In this document: piece after piece, positions 4,730-5,196 of the stretch
How the letters are laid out: each line of letters opens with the position of its first letter
Numbering within the stretch: the stretch's first letter is position 1
From: Deltaproteobacteria bacterium
GTDB taxonomy: Bacteria; Desulfobacterota; Binatia; Binatales; Binataceae
NCBI GenBank assembly: GCA_021786815.1
Contig: JAJYMR010000113.1
Span: 1-5,196 of the forward strand
DNA length: 5,196 bases
Direction of reading: 5' to 3'
Notes under the pieces: generated by a model
What the model was told of the DNA's origin: nothing
Databases searched by the model: none
Seen by the model: the letters and a program-made list of their open reading frames with translations, nothing else
Translations under genes and position numbers: made by a program

Positions 4730-5196
4730 CTACGGCAAGCGATACACGAATATTGGGGATCCGGCACGGGCGACCGGCCTGTATCGTTTCAGCCATGCGT
4801 AGTTTGCCGTCCGACCGCGGCCGTCAGTCTGCTTGTCGACCAGTAGGGGATCCTCCCGTGCCGTTGCGGAGACGGCGAACCATCCGTGGGCTGACCCTCG
4901 GAGGGCACTCCAAGGCACAAACGCGCCACCCAAATAGTATTGTGGACTGGCCATGCCGAAGTAATCCAACTTAAGTTCGTGAATATGGTGTTTTAGTACA
5001 TAGCCCCGCAAGCGAACTAGATCCTGTCCCCAGTCGTAGTTCGAATCGACCGCCACCTTGTAACTGTTTTTTACACCACCTCCCAGCGCATTATAGTAAC
5101 TGAGAAAACCCAAAGCTGGTTAGCGTGCCGAGTACGAGCCATGAAGCTAATGTCGTGATGGCCTGCGCCCCAACTTACCCGCATTCATAAGTAGAG
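4730..5196 (-). pseudogene. Membrane glycosyltransferase (GT39/PMT-like), C-terminal part, frame-disrupted and cut by the window end
   Basis: The intact frame runs on the - strand from 5119 to the stop at 4730 (about 129 codons). It matches the C-terminus of dolichyl-phosphate-mannose-mannosyltransferase-like (GT39) proteins: LSYYNALGGG, then VDSNYDWGQDLVRL, LDYFGMASPQYYLG, GWFAVSAT, YAWLKRYRPVARAGSPIFVY. These large membrane enzymes transfer sugars from lipid carriers; this part is the soluble tail after the last membrane helix. An in-frame stop lies at 5120-5122. The membrane helix expected just upstream is visible in the neighbouring frame (AQAITTLASWLVLGTLTS, 5115-5168), and further upstream LLMNAGKLGRRPS reappears in the original frame. 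This suggests an indel at the A4 run 5105-5108 and another near 5150-5170. It is either a decayed gene or sequence error at a contig end. There is no natural start codon; TTG at 5113 is only where the frame opens. GC is about 48% in 4921-5100, far below the other genes. Confidence 0.72.

Noticed and set aside
1..5196. CRISPR array, insertion sequence or phage attachment site
   Set aside because: No regularly spaced repeats, transposase-like reading frame or terminal inverted repeats were found anywhere in the window.

Overview
The window looks like a chromosomal piece of a GC-rich, probably uncultured, soil- or sediment-type bacterium. Most of it is high in GC, but the last ~280 bases fall to about 48% where counted. 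An acyl-CoA dehydrogenase paired with a phosphotransferase, an F420-type nitroreductase-family protein and an apparent selenoprotein together suggest Binatota, Desulfobacterota or Myxococcota-like lineages. No rRNA or other phylogenetic marker is present, so this placement is only an inference.

Layout. (1) At 11-2441, two + strand genes: an APH-fold small-molecule kinase and, 154 bases later, an acyl-CoA dehydrogenase with a strong ribosome binding site. The set ends in a textbook Rho-independent terminator (2469-2501). The kinase/dehydrogenase pair is the two-protein counterpart of the fused ACAD10/ACAD11 enzymes and resembles LvaA/LvaC of levulinate catabolism. There, a 4-hydroxyacyl-CoA is phosphorylated and then converted to an enoyl-CoA that enters beta-oxidation. 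(2) At 2502-2834 there is no convincing gene, but there are two clear RNA hairpins, one of them a 16-bp stem with four G-U wobbles. (3) At 2835-3911 there is a ResA/TlpA-like thioredoxin-fold protein of 358 residues whose reading frame is interrupted by one in-frame TGA (3177-3179). That TGA falls exactly where the family has its nucleophilic cysteine (W-S-S-W-[TGA]-G-C-R). A 6-bp hairpin with a G at loop position 2 follows at the spacing expected of a bacterial SECIS element. The simplest reading is a selenocysteine-containing redox protein, not two small genes or a pseudogene. (4) At 3912-4209 there is a non-coding stretch. (5) At 4223-4639 lies a Ddn-like (deazaflavin/F420 nitroreductase family) protein with a strong ribosome binding site. 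(6) At 4730-5196, on the - strand, is the C-terminal end of a membrane glycosyltransferase (GT39/PMT type), convergent with the previous gene. Its reading frame is broken by apparent frameshifts next to the window end, and its base composition is clearly more AT-rich.

The main item is the TGA-containing thioredoxin-like gene with its SECIS-like hairpin. No selA, selB, selC or selD gene lies in the window, so the Sec machinery would have to be elsewhere in the genome.
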